In this document: piece by piece, positions 24,701 to 37,190 of the stretch | Position numbering within the stretch: the first letter of the stretch is position 1 | Layout of the letters: the number at the start of each line of letters is the position of its first letter | From: Syngnathus acus | Taxonomy: Eukaryota; Chordata; Actinopteri; Syngnathiformes; Syngnathidae | Length of the DNA stretch: 64,000 bases | Assembly: GCF_901709675.1 (NCBI RefSeq) | Contig: NC_051089.1 | Coordinates: 4,690,476-4,754,475 of the forward strand | Direction of reading: 5' to 3' | Notes under the pieces: model-generated | Told to the model about the DNA's origin: nothing | The model's input: only the letters and a program-made list of their open reading frames with translations | The model's database searches: none | Made by a program: the position numbers and the translations under genes

Positions 24701-27143
24701 GTTCAGGCTTTATTTTGAATTGCATGGTTTTAACCTTTTAAACGGAGAGTCGGTCAGGACTGACCGCATAGTCCTGCGGTCAGCCCGTTTTTCGGACCGT
24801 AAGCAGCCCGCGAATTTTATTCTTCTCTAATTCATAGATGAAGCACTCTTTTCACGCTGACCACAGTGGATTTAAGGGTGGCTGAGTTACACGGTTGTTC
24901 AGTCCCTCCCATATAACTCAATAAGGATCAGATTCCCGGCAAAGCGCGTCCATGCAAAAGGAAGTCTAAAGCGAACATAACGTCGAAACAGACAACAAAA
25001 AGATTTCCGTTTTTGCTTGTCATGATCTTTTTTGAGAGCAGCTTAGTCTGTCGCTCGTTGGCACTCGACCTGGAATGGGTGCCAGATGTCCCCGGTGACC
25101 AGAAAAAAAAAACTCAGAGGCTGAAAGTGGTACCATTTAACGAGTGGCGCATTTCAAAGTGAAATTAGGCCCATTTAAACCTGTCTTCTACATCACACGC
25201 AAAAAAGGCCCTACCTTCAATTTATAGCTCCATGTAAACCACACAAGACAAAAAGTAGGACATCTGCAAGTTATTAACAATACAGTCCATTTTCGTCTGT
25301 GATGAGAGCCGCATGCACAAATGTGTGTGTGTGCCCAACATATTTGTATGATACCACACTTTGAAATGGAAAAAAAAAAAAAAATCAAAGGAAGTTTTTT
25401 TTGTGAACTCCAAAGCTCCATGTGCAGCATAAAAGCTACATTAAGATGTTGGTAGTGATCGCAGGAAGTTGAAAGACACGTAGAGCTTTTATACTGTACA
25501 CCACATACTTGTTTCCTTGCCATGCTTGGTGGCAAAGATAACTTTAGTACCAACATATGAGCTATACCCCTAAAAAAGTACAATCCTCCATCTTTAGAAG
25601 ATGAAATACCGAATGTGACGCCTGGTTTTCATGTCAAACAGCTGTGAAAGGATGTTGACTTGAGTTAAGGCTCAAATTTGGACCTTAATGCCTTCCATGC
25701 CTCCAGCCTGCCTCATTGGAGGAGGAGGAAGTAACACAAGGTTCTCGCAGGTGCTACTTCAATGCTGCCTGATGGAAGGAAATTGAGGAAGGAAAGTCTA
25801 TGAAAGGTTTTGAATCAAATCTTGCTAAAAATGCTACAGCTCTTGTACTGGGTCCAATCTACGATGGCCATTGAGGCTCAGATAAAAGAATCAGGTAAAA
25901 TGTGACAAATAAATCGTTAAGCTCTAATTCGGTTCTGCCAGTAAGTCTAATGCAGCTAATAAATGTCTGACACATTCTCCTATCATGCCACAACAAGCAA
26001 CGTATAATTAGTTGTCACCAGTAAATCTTTGTGCCTGGAGCATGTGTTTAACAGGCAGCCACAATGAAAAAGTCGTACTTTTTACAACACATGCAAGCGT
26101 GACATGCACGTTGAAATATTTCATCGTGGACCATATCGTACACATGCTAGCAAAAAACTGGACGCGGTGCATCCACTTCACAGCTCTTCTCCTGCTGAGT
26201 TTTAAGTGGAACCACGCTGCCCAAGTTGCCCCCCCCCTCCTCCATCCTACACATCTGGAGGACTTCACTCCCCTCCCTCCCCCATCCTCCTACACGATCC
26301 TCATCATCATCACCCACCGTTGTAAATCTCTCCAAACTGTACCGGTAATTACGCCACACATGCTTACGCAACAAAGCGGTAGCCAAGCCCAATGACAAAC
26401 AGAGCGTTGCTATAAATTAAAACGTTTCTCACTCTAATTGCGCTCTCATAATGTCTGTCACTAATTGTGCAAAGGAGGAAAAAAATTGCCACAGTGCACT
26501 TTTCTTCCGTGGCAAACCTCGGTTAGGTTACTCACTGGATAAAATGATGGCTTCAAAGACGGATCGTGCAGTATTGTTATAATTAGCCAAAGCTCCACGC
26601 GCGGAAAACCAAAATCGGTCATCAGCCAAGAGGAAAGAATGATCTTAGGCTGAGTGGTGGCGCTGTAAATCCATATCAAGTGTCAAGCACTTGCTCAATT
26701 ATATCCAATTACAGCGTGCCGTATAAATCCTCCCCGTCACTCCCTTCCGTTAACGATGACGTAAACATCGTGACAATTTCCAGTGCTAAGCAAGCCTTTT
26801 TGTATTCGGCTAACCTCTGACTCTAATATGTCGCAGCTTGTGACACGTCATGTCGCAGGCACGCTTCGGGCCGCGCCGCCCGAGCCAGCGCACACGTGTC
26901 ACGGCTTACGTTGATTTAAGACGAGACGGATGCGGCTGCCCCCACTCGGTGTTGTTGGAATGTTTTCTTTTGACGATCGCTGATGACACCCAACGGGCTT
27001 AACCGAAAAAGAACCGTGATCCGTTTCAGAGGTTTCCCGCCGCAGAAATAGAAGCAACTTTATTCACGGCGGAGGAAAAGCCCAGAGAAACCAGCAGAAC
27101 CAAAAAAAGTGTGCGATACTTTGGCTGGGCAATTGAAGTAAGA
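21771..27143. other. Intergenic, with a very AT-rich core
   Basis: No gene was recognised. The part from about 24180 to 24720 is strongly AT-rich. A 9-bp perfect inverted repeat lies at 24760-24783. Around 26400-26850 there is unique sequence with TCTAATTGCGCTCTCATAAT and GTCACTAATTGTGC that could be regulatory. Opposite-strand overlapping ORFs at 26008-26398 are compositionally random. Confidence 0.4.
24760..24783. repeat. Short perfect inverted repeat
   Basis: CTGACCGCA (24760-24768) and TGCGGTCAG (24775-24783) are exact reverse complements around a 6-nt loop. The upstream GGTCAGGACTGACC (from 24752) also overlaps as a small palindrome, so alternative hairpins are possible. Confidence 0.6.
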
Positions 27144-27382
27144 GTGCCAGTTACGGAATACCAATGTATTGGACGATTAAAACGATTAAAGACGATTAAT
27201 CGACGTAATGGTGCCTGTTACAGAATACCGATTGATTGTAGGATTAAGACTATTAAAGACGATTAATTGTAGCACTGGTGTTACAGAATACGGATTAATT
27301 GTACGATTAAGACGATTAATCAGTGCCAGTTACAGAATACCGATTAATTGGGCGAGTAAGATGATTAATGATGATTAATTGG
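27144..27382. repeat. Minisatellite, four units of 45-67 bp
   Basis: Units start at 27144, 27211, 27278 and 27323, each with a version of GTGCCAGTTACAGAATACCG followed by ATTAATTG and one to three GATTAAGACGATTAA-type blocks. A nested 12-13 bp ACGATTAAA-type subrepeat explains the unit-length differences. The array is rich in ATTAAT cores, which could bind homeodomain proteins, but this is more likely a simple sequence by-product. Confidence 0.85.
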
Positions 27383-27572
27383 TGACAAAGCACCTGATTC
27401 TATATTGATCTCATTAAATTGTGTTGACATGTACGGGAAGAGTATTCGTCTTTGACGGCACCCGGAAGAGTCCAGCTATGGAATCGATTGTTTCTATTTA
27501 ATTGACTGCAAAGATTCTCAGTATCCTACTCAGATGAAAATCTGTGAGAACCCAAGGAACTAAGTTGTTCAA

Positions 27573-27783
27573 TTTTCCATCCATCCATTTTCTATACTGC
27601 TTATTCTCATTAGTGATACACAATTATATCATTTAAATGCAAAATACCTTAAAAGATTTAAAAACAAAGTGCCTGAAGAAAACCAACGCAAGCACGGGAA
27701 GAACGTGCAAAATCCACAAAAGGAGGGCAGAGCTCAGATTCAAACTCGCAATTGTCAGCAAGCTGCGCTAATCACTCGATTGC
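27573..27783. mobile_element. Internally deleted copy of an abundant fish interspersed repeat
   Basis: The left part, CCATCCATCCATTTTCTATA then CTGCTTATTCTCATTAG, and the right part, CCAACGCAAGCACGGGAAGA then ACGTGCAAAATCCAC, CAGATTCAAACTCGC and GCTAATCACTCGA, match the two ends of a repeat I know from many teleost genomes. The middle is lost or replaced. It is non-coding. Its class (SINE or LINE 3'-end derived) is not resolved here. Confidence 0.7.
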
Positions 27784-30075
27784 TGTTTTAATTTGACTTT
27801 ATTTATTTGTATGTTGCCTTCTCTGTCTGCCTTCTGGCCTTTTTTTCCTTACACGGAGGCTGCTCATGGCGTTGAATGTGTATAATCAAATGTTCCTGGG
27901 CCTTGACTTTAGGAGCCAATTGACAGCCTGACAAGTGTTCCACGGAGCAGCACATCTGTTGAGGGTGTCAATAGATGTCTTTGAAATGTAAACTCCTGAA
28001 GAAGAAGAAAGGCCTTTGAAACTCGCTGAAGAAAAAAAAATACGGACCCGCCGGTTATTGAAAACGACGGTCCGTATGTAAATCCTCGCTACCCCCTTTT
28101 CCCCGTGGCTTCGACTTCTCGGCGAGGTATCTCTATACGGAGCCACTTTATTGCAGACAAATCCTCTTTAATGTCCTCGCAACAGCTGGAGCGGAGATAA
28201 AGAACGAGGAAGCGGTACGGCGCCAGCTGTTGGAAAGTATTAATACAAAAATTAACTGCTGTGTGTATGGGTTAATTGCTTTCTGCTTAATGTGCTTTCA
28301 AAAAGCCACGATTCCTCTTTTCTGTTACACAAATGGCATATCGGGAGGCCTGTGAAATTAAAGATCCCATTTAATGGGAGCGCTCCAAAAGTGCCCCCCC
28401 CCCTCCACCCTCGTTCTTCTCACGGCTCAGCGGCCATAATGGAGTCATGTGTTGAATCGCCGGAATGGTCGCAATAGACAACTGCCGCCCGGCGGATCCG
28501 GAAAGGGCCTTTTTTTTTTTAGGTGACACAAGCTGCATGAATCCGTCAAGAGCTCGTGCAAAACATTTCCGTCAGACGCGTGTAGAGAAGGTCGCCAATA
28601 TCGTACGCCCAAAACTTGGTACTTGTGACCCACAATGAGTCGGCCATTTTGATTCAAAGTGAACATTTACAGGTCTTGTTTTCCATCTACAAAATTAAAC
28701 CTATCACACAGATTTTGTTGGAATGATTATAAAAGTTTTAACTACAATTACCCCAAATTTAATGGCCCCCAAATTTAATCTTTATATTTATTTAAAAAAA
28801 GTACATTATAGTAAATGTTGAGTTTTGCCCTTACAACATTAATGATTATATATGTTGTTAAAAAAAAAAAAGACAAAATGTCTTTCTTTATTTAAAAACA
28901 AAACAAAAACAAACAGCCCATTCCCTCGTGTTTTGTATATTTCGGGGTTTTTGATATCCTGGTGTCCACGTTGCTGCAATGAAACTGAACGAATAGTTTT
29001 TTTTTTGAATTCTACTCTATCCTATTCTAAAATGTACTTGGAGTTGATCACATGGAGAGAGTTAAGGAAAGAACAGAGTGACAGCTCCCGCAGGTCACGT
29101 CTCCGCCACATTTTAATTCCACGTTATGTAAAAAAAAGCACATTAATCAGGACCAGATGACGTGGGAGGAATTTGAAGATGATATGTTTTTATAGGATAA
29201 TTTTAGGGTTATTTATGCAGGACAAGTGCGAAAACACAGAGACTCCTCCGTTGTCCTCCAGGTGGCTTCGTTGCACTGCGCTCTAACGGCGTGCTGATGA
29301 CGCAGGCTGCTCTTAGTTCACGATCGGGCCACATCGCCGACATCCTCCCAGGAAACAAGGCTGGATCAGAACGTTGTTTGACACACGAGAGGTCGGAGAG
29401 AGGGCTGCCACTCGACTCTACCGGGGCCAAAAAGAACCAGGCACGAAGGCCAATTTGATTTTGATGTACGTTTTGCCTCCAAATGTCTGAAAATATCCTG
29501 CGTATGCCGTCAAGGTGTGTCTGGCAGGATTTTGGACATGGATGAGAGCAAACGCAAAGGGTTTTAAATATTCCTGATTTTTTTTTAATCCTTTTCATGT
29601 TCTTACATGGCAGTAAAACATTGAATTAGTTTCCTGTTACACTGACCACGTCCACCGCTTTTTTAAACTCGCAGTGAAACTGATAATATAAATAATATTC
29701 CGGCCAGTCTGTCAGTCCGACAAACTGTCTCCAGAAATTCTATTAGAACTTGGAAGAATGACGGCAAATAGGAGTGGATTCCACCCTTCTTGCCGAGAGA
29801 CTAATATAATCCAGTGCCAAAAGAAAACTTCCTTCCTCACATGGGTAAATTGGCATTGAACTTTAATGTGAAGAGAAATTGCCTCTTATACACAAGCAAT
29901 ACAATTTTACAGATTTTTTTCCAATTTTATTATAGTATAAAGTGGATCTTTTACACCTTTATGATAATTAAGAAAATTAAGTGTTAAATTTGTCATTAAA
30001 CAATTTGTATTGACAGTGAACCCCATTGATTGCTGTGGGTGTGGTTCAGACTCACCCAGGATCGGTGAAACCCAC
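27784..30075. other. Intergenic, with a candidate regulatory block near 28150-28330
   Basis: No gene was recognised. The stretch around 28150-28330 (AAAGTATTAATACAAAAATT, GGGTTAATTGCTTTCTGC, TTAATGTGC) is unique and dense in homeobox-type cores. An 8-bp inverted repeat TACGGACC/GGTCCGTA flanks 28041-28076. Nothing else was seen. Confidence 0.35.
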
Positions 30076-30406
30076 TAGGTTATCAAAGTCTGGTCCGCGG
30101 GCCAATTTTGGCCAGCAGTGGAATTATATTTGGCCCGCCAAGAAAAATTCTGCATCGACTTTATTTGTCAATACTAAAATTACAAATTCACTAATAGAGA
30201 TGTTGCTAGCAAGCTTTATTACCATTGATCTTTTTGAAAAAATTAACAGTTTTTACTAGTCTCAAATTTCAAAACTAGTTATCACTTTGTTGTGTAGACT
30301 AATATAAGACATTCATATATTTATTTGGGTTGACAGTCATAATGGCCCTCCGAAGGAAACTATGACTATGATGCAGCCCGTGACAAAAATTAGTTTGACA
30401 CCCCTG
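30076..30406 (-). mobile_element. hAT-like non-autonomous element
   Basis: The left end reads TCAAAGTCTGGTCCGCGGGC and then TTTGGCCCGCC. The right end reads AATGGCCCTCCGAAGG, GTGACAAAAATTAGTTTGAC and ACCCCTG. The reverse complement of the right end starts CAGGGGTGTCAAACTAATTT, the classic end of a family common in fish. The interior (about 200 bp) is AT-rich and non-coding. The copy is diverged, and target-site duplications were not resolved. Confidence 0.65.
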
Positions 30407-33400
30407 CGCTATCCTAAACCCACATTAGATGTTTTAGATGATGTCGTAACAAACATGAGGAATCCCAGCCTTATCATACAAGACAAAAGTGGTATATGGA
30501 ACCCCCATCCACCCTTTGCATGTGTCGTGAACACGAAGCACGTATCGGCCACCTCAGACCGATAACGCGGCTTTGCTCTAAAATGCTTTTCTCACAGCAT
30601 CATGAAAAATGAAACATTGATGAAAAGAGCGCTTTTTTTTCTTTTGCTTTTAAGATGCATATTAAAACACGCGCAAAGCGTCTCTGCAATAAATGTCACT
30701 GAAACGTCCTGGCTGCGTAAACAAGTACTGTATGTCTAAATATGTCCGGATCCATTTCAGCAGTCTGAACACTCTTAGGAGTAAGTTAGGGGGGAAAGAA
30801 ATCAGTCATACTATAGTTGGTTGTCTTTATTATATTTTCGGAACAGACATTATTCTTGGGATTTTTGTGTTCATTTTGTAAAGGAAGTTAAAAAAAGTAA
30901 GGACAGACTTTTTGTTGGTTTCACTTGAGTTGAATTTGTCTGAATAAACCTCACTTGATCTTTTTATTTCCTCAAATCATCACCATTGCCGGGAAGACCC
31001 TTCGCCTTTTGGCCTCGGCATTGATACATTTTTCACTCTCGCGCTGAGAGGATTTAATCAATTATGCTGATTTGCTATTTACTGCCCACCACGCCAGCTT
31101 GTAATTAGCTTATTGCTTTTGATGTGATGTAATGCAATGAAATGGCTGGAAGCTGCCCACCCCCCTCTCCGCCCGCCATTGTCCAAACTGTTGACTCGGG
31201 TGAGCGGCCGCAGACAGAGACACCCATTGGCTGGGGGAGACCACCCCGCCGAAAAGGCCTTTACATACATGCGTAATTAGAACGCTCAACACACCTGATA
31301 CCTGCACCCGGATCATTGCGGACGGGGTCTTTTGTGGTCGACGCGGCGGCCCACCAACATCAATCACACACTCTGTTGGGAAGAGAAATAGAATCGCTGA
31401 ATTGTTTTGCCAATCGTCTGCATCGTGAAGCTAAACCCGAAAGGATGACGGGTGGGGGAGGGGGTGGAGTGTTTGTAGATCCCTTTGAAACTGCCTTCAA
31501 AATTATCTTTACAGTGTTTTCGTAATTCCGGTAAAACTTAAATACAAATTTTCTTTTTTTTCAAAAGTTATTTAATCGTTATCTAGGGTTATTTGCACCC
31601 AATATAAAACCAAACACGACTGTGTATGCGCTCCGGGCAAATAGTGAGTCCATTTTTTTGGGACACCCTGATTTTGGCTCGGCTTGAAGGCACGGCACGT
31701 GTTGCCTGACGGTTTTAAGGACGGGGAATGCTTTCAAGTGGATTCCGTCAACCTTCTGGCGAACAGACGGATGGGAGCCTGAAACAAGAATGAGTTGGGC
31801 CCTCCGTCCAATGCGGCAGTTTCAAGTGCTGCCCGTCTTTTCCCTCAAAGGGGGGAAACGGATCCAACATGACTTCCATTCAAGATCCAAAGCCCCTCAC
31901 CACCCCACCGTCCTCAGCGCCCTTCCTGATGTTATGTCCCAAACGGGTGAATCAGACAGTTCTGTTTACGAAGGAGGTCACGGTGCCGCATATGGCCACC
32001 GCATTAGAATACACAGCTGCGGCAGGCTTAAAAATGCACTGCGGCCGTCTGGACGCGCAGCAATAAAATAAACGCAAAGGCGTGCTGAGAATGGCACCAC
32101 GGACTTTTTGAAATGATGGGCGCATTTGTATGAGAAAAAAAAATGGTGGGGGGGAGCCGTTTGTTTGACTTGGCATCGAAGCAATGCCCGGGATAAGTGC
32201 GTGTCACGGGGCGTCTGGCGGGGGAACGTTCGCTGGTAAGCCGTCGGAAACGAGTGGTGAAATTAAACACGTGCAACGGCAGCCACAGGCACTCCACCGA
32301 GCCATCCGTGTGGTGTTGAGTTCTCCAGAGGCAGACACGGCATGGTTACTTTAAAGTGCAGAAAATGGCAATGCAGACATGGTTGAGGTTCGGCACTAGT
32401 CATTTTTTTTTTGTAACCTTACCTCTGTTATTTGTTGAAGAACTCACCTATTTGTTGTTTTTGTGCTTGGGCCAAAGGAATAAAATTAGGACTTTGACGC
32501 CATCTCGCGACATCAGTTCCAAGGAACTACGTTGGAGTGAATTGAGGACATTTACATACTATGTTTACAAGTTCAACTCAAGCATGTGGTATCATACCAA
32601 AAGCTGTTTCTAATATGCACGGAAACATTTGAATAAAATCAGCAATTATCTTGTATGGGTTCGTGTGCAGTGACACTGTAAGACTCAGTTGACTTGTGGC
32701 ATCATCATGTAGTGAGTAACGGAGGTCGGAGGGTCCAGCAGCTATCAAGCCAAGGCTTGATTTCCTGTTTGTAACCACGACTCAACGCTGTAAATCACGG
32801 TTGCTGTACATCGTTCAAAAACCCTTGACTTGCCTTCCAATTAGTCACGTTGGCCCAAGAGCCGAAGATGCACTTGCAACAGGGTCACAGAAACCAGAGT
32901 TCACGGCCAAAGGGTCTCATCTCGACGTGGAAAATTTTTTGGTTGGCGTTAAACGACAGCATGTCATCCAAAACTTTTTTTTGTGTCAGGCGCCGAAAGG
33001 CCGTGATAAAGTGTCACTGTTTGACGATCCTGGCAGGATGTTAGTCCGGTGCATGACCTCCGTTTCACTGTGCAGTGTGCTTTCATAAAGAAATATCAAT
33101 TCACCACTATAACAGCATGAAACTAAAGATGATGGAAAGTTCAACAGTGCACAAGTGGGATTCATGGGTATATGTCGTGAAAAAGAGCTTTAAAACAAAA
33201 TAAATAAACAATGCTTAAAGCTCATCCTCAGCCTGTAGTAAGACACCACATTTGTTTTTATCAGTAAGTGCTGCTTTTTTGGTTAGCAACAAAGCACAAA
33301 CGGGCCGTATTAGAAATGCATATTAGGTACTGCTGGAGGCAGTAGATACCTGCCACAGATACTTAAGGCAAAACAAAATCTGTCTATTAAGTAAGTCGAT

Positions 33401-34849
33401 TATTATGTATTATCTATCTGATATAAAGTAACGTAGAATGTGTTTTTTAGCAAATAAACGAGTATAAAATCTCCTTCCGAAATTAATAAATTTGTGAATG
33501 TTAGACTGTGAAATGTACACAACCTATAAAGCATTTGGTTCTATTTTTCTCCATATATAAAAGCGCTGTAGCATCTTCTCCCCTGAGGATCATGGCCAGT
33601 AGTGACTCTATTCTCTGTTGAACCATGAAAAACCTCCCTTGTTGTTTTTTCCTGGCCATAGTCGGGTCGTTTGCTGGCAAAGCATTTGTGGGAGGAGAGG
33701 GCTCACCGAAAAAAAAAAACGTTTTGGGGGTCACCCATAAAAAACATGTATAATGAGAAAACATGTGGTGTGTAAGTATTGGAAGTCGTCAAGAGCAGAA
33801 AATAATAATTAAAGTGTAGGAGGAAAAAGCGGGTGCGGGGGTTCGGGGATAAAAAGCCAAGCTGTCTTTTTCGTGGGCTGGGAGACCACTGTCATCATGT
33901 CTCAGGAATTAGGCAAACACATGCTGGTCTGCTGCTGTTGAAACCGAGGCGCCTCGCTCCGGCTGCGGTTTTGGGAACATGAAAGGCTCTTGTGGGACGA
34001 GCGAGGGAGAACTGGCCCTCGTTCCGGGGCCTCGTTGCCAGGGGAAGCTGGCAGCGCGCTCCCATTGTGGCGACGGGCAAAAAGAATTTGCTTCCATATT
34101 TCCAAGAGAGGACCGCAGCTCCAAACAAACCGGAGCAACAGGCTGCTGAGCAAATGCTTCTCCTCAACGCCCCTCTACCCCTTAACCCGTCACTTCTACC
34201 TGAGCGAACCCCCCCGAAAATCCAAAAATAGACAGTCCACGACTTAACTTGGAACTTCTGTCGTGGTTTAAGAGCTTGGCGGCTCACTCCATTATTTGGT
34301 AAACCAAGCTAAATATGATAACTCTATTTTGGAGGATGCACAGAGGTCAAGAACCCCCGCACAAGCTGCAGACTCTGCTGGCTTCGGGCCCCACTGTCCT
34401 TTTCCCAGCCACAACGCGCACGCACGCACACACGACCAAACCAGACCTCCAGAGTGCTCCAGACATTCTTGGTGTGTCTTGAGACAGGCAGGGATTAGGT
34501 TTGTCATGTCTGTTCGACGGGGCATATGTCATTATGGTCAACTGTTTACAAGCGGCTCCTGCAGGACATGATGGCAAAGATCACGAGTGACGGAAAACAA
34601 GAAATTGCAATTGAACAGCGGCGCTTGTTTTAGACTTGCATTGAAATGAAATTTTGTCTTTCAATCGAGACTTTGATAGTTGACCCAAACAACCAATTAA
34701 GAAATATAGTGCTGAACAAATGTTTTAAATCAGCACCAAATTGTCTGCAATGCATATAACACATCATACAACATTGTGTAAAAGATTCTTGAACTAAATC
34801 TTGTATAATTTTTTTTCTAAATTTCAATCTACTTTTTATTTCAAATTAT
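30407..34849. other. Intergenic, nothing coding recognised
   Basis: Includes a candidate enhancer block at 31020-31160, listed separately. GC-richer parts (31790-32300, 33895-34580) generate several overlapping frames on both strands, none with a recognisable domain. Confidence 0.4.
31020..31160. promoter_or_regulatory. Candidate homeodomain-site-rich regulatory block
   Basis: GAGGATTTAATCAATTATGC and CAGCTTGTAATTAGCTTATT lie within about 70 bp in unique sequence without coding potential. The arrangement resembles vertebrate enhancer cores. Conservation could not be tested. Confidence 0.3.
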
Positions 34850-34990
34850 TAAAAAAACTCTTGTTCAAAATAGTACAACATAAACATTTTTTTAAATTAA
34901 TTTACTAAAATATATACTGCATTACAGAATATTTATTTAAAAAAAAAAACTTGTTCAAAATTGTACAACTTAAACTACATTTTTTTAAGT
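34850..34990. repeat. AT-rich tandem duplication, period about 90 bp
   Basis: ACTCTTGTTCAAAATAGTAC with CATTTTTTTAAA (from about 34857) recurs as AACTTGTTCAAAATTGTAC with CATTTTTTTAA (from about 34949). The second copy is partial. It is a simple local duplication in AT-rich DNA. Confidence 0.65.
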
Positions 34991-36566
34991 GAGCTCTCTA
35001 TAAGGTCTGTCCCTCCCAATTGCCTGAGGAAAAATAAATATGACAGGTGGTCCGATACATGACCACCGATCAAAGTCAACCTACTAGTCACTATTATGCA
35101 CGGCCTGTGGGGGGCAGCATAGACTGCAAAATAAAACTATAACGCATCCATACATCCACACACATTTTCTATACATACATAAAAGTGATCATCTCACCCA
35201 TCCCGGGATGGGGCACCCGACAACACCACTTGTGTCCGGTACGTTTGGCCCGCATGTGGCGCGCAGAAGGCAGAACAGACGGCGTCGTGTGTGCAATCCT
35301 CCAGAGAGAAATGTTTGCTTCTGGTTAAAGGCAAACCATGTCCCAACATTTGCATGCACTTAATGACAACGTCGAGGGCCAAACTGTTGTTTTCATTTGC
35401 CGACAGCATGTCGACTTTCCAGTGTTTTTCTTTTGTCATCAACGACAGCGCGCGTGTCACACAGAGGCCCGTTGGCCTGGTTCTGATTCATTAAAGCTGT
35501 GTTTACACGTACATACATTTTCAAGACCATATAAAGACATTTAAGAGAGAATGTGGATGGATTACTTGCACTTATGTGTGAAAAATGCAGCGGTAAAGTG
35601 GAATGGAAATAAATTAAATGGAAGTTTTACTTTTGATTTTTTTTTCCTTCCAAATGCTTAATTGATGTTTTTGGTCAGGCTCATCTCACGATATAGTTGC
35701 AAGGATTTTTTTTTTTTTTAGGAATCAAACAAAACTGAACAAAAATTGAGATGAAAACATAACCTTCCTTAGCAATGAAGCTCTGATGAACACAACGGAG
35801 TATCTTCACTGTCACTGAACTACATTTCCACGGCGCAAATTCAGCGAGACACAATAGAGCAAACTGCCGTTTCCCGAGAGTTTCACTCCTTGGCAGCTGC
35901 CGTTTCAGAACTCCAAGAAAAAGATAAAAACCGCTGCTAAAATGCTCCATTGAACGCCTAGAAATGAATCTGTCATGCGTTGATTTTGAAGGTCTTGCAC
36001 GGGGAGATAGTAGCTGCACGCGTGTGTGTGTGCGGGGGAGCGTCGATGATTGGCGGTATCAATCACTCTCGTGCGTGTGTGTGATCTGCGACGCTGTGGA
36101 TGAAGTAACCTGACAAGGTGCCAAGCCCTCATTGATGTGTGTGTGTGCGTCAAACACCCCAGGTGACTCCGTGGTGGCGCTGTGCTATGTGACATGCGGG
36201 AGTGTGTGTCTGTGTGCGTGTGTTTAATGCCTCTGTTCATGATGAAGCAGCGAATTATGAAGACAGGGTGTGTCATCTCATTCTCTGCAGCTTTCATCAC
36301 CGCCATGTTGAGAGAAAAGCTCACTGGAGGCCTTCAGCCTCAATTTCAGCCCGGAACGTCACCGTGGAGAAATCAACCACAATGGCCTACTTCTAGTTCT
36401 CCATCAAAACTCACATGCTCGAGAATCTCGAGATACTAATATGTGCTCATTCGCTGTTCAAATCCAATATGATGTACTGCAAATTGAATTTAGCGTTAGC
36501 GTCATTGTGGTTGGCCAACAAATATTTGGATCCACCGTGACCTTTGTGAGAATGAAGTGGTTCAGA

Positions 36567-36595
36567 GGATGGATGGATGGATGGATGGATGGATG
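36567..36595. repeat. (GGAT)n microsatellite
   Basis: About seven GGAT units. The preceding GTGGTTCAGA resembles the reverse end of the fish repeat that also occurs at 27573, so the run may be the tail of a lost copy. Confidence 0.8.
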
Positions 36596-37134
36596 TTTGA
36601 GTTATAACATAACCAAAGTAAAAGCCGCTTGACAGTTAGTTGCTGATCTTACCATTGAAGCTTATTGAAACTGTTTTGTAAAAGGACTTTGGATGTTGAT
36701 GATGCATTTTGGGTATTTTTTTGTTATTTTAGTTGGATCCAAATTCCAACAAAATAAAAGTGGCTGGAGCATTACATTTCTGTGCTCAAAAAGGCTACAC
36801 CGCATGTCAACGCACACTGCTGGCTTTGTTCTGGCATGTGGCCGTCATACTGTATCTGTGAGCTCAGCCCACCATCCATTACAAGGCAATTACGGCCCTG
36901 CCTTTAAAATAATTACGCTCGCCGCGCTTTGATTCCACTCTTGGAATAATAAAACACTTCCAACCACAATCTCGCCACTATAGCGACAATTAAAGTTAAA
37001 AGTTGTTGCGCAATAAGAGGCCACATGCTTTGGATTGTGCCCTCCCTTCACACACACACAAACCCAGCATGCGATGGAGGTTTATTTATTAGGAATTAAA
37101 GAGGAGAAGTCACTTATCTGGTTCAGATGGAGGG

Positions 37135-37152
37135 CTCCCGACACACACACAA

Positions 37153-37185
<33 letters not shown>

Positions 37186-37190
37186 CACAC
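37135..37190. repeat. (CA)n microsatellite
   Basis: Nearly pure CA dinucleotide repeat with two interruptions. It causes a spurious Thr/His-rich frame on the + strand. Confidence 0.93.
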
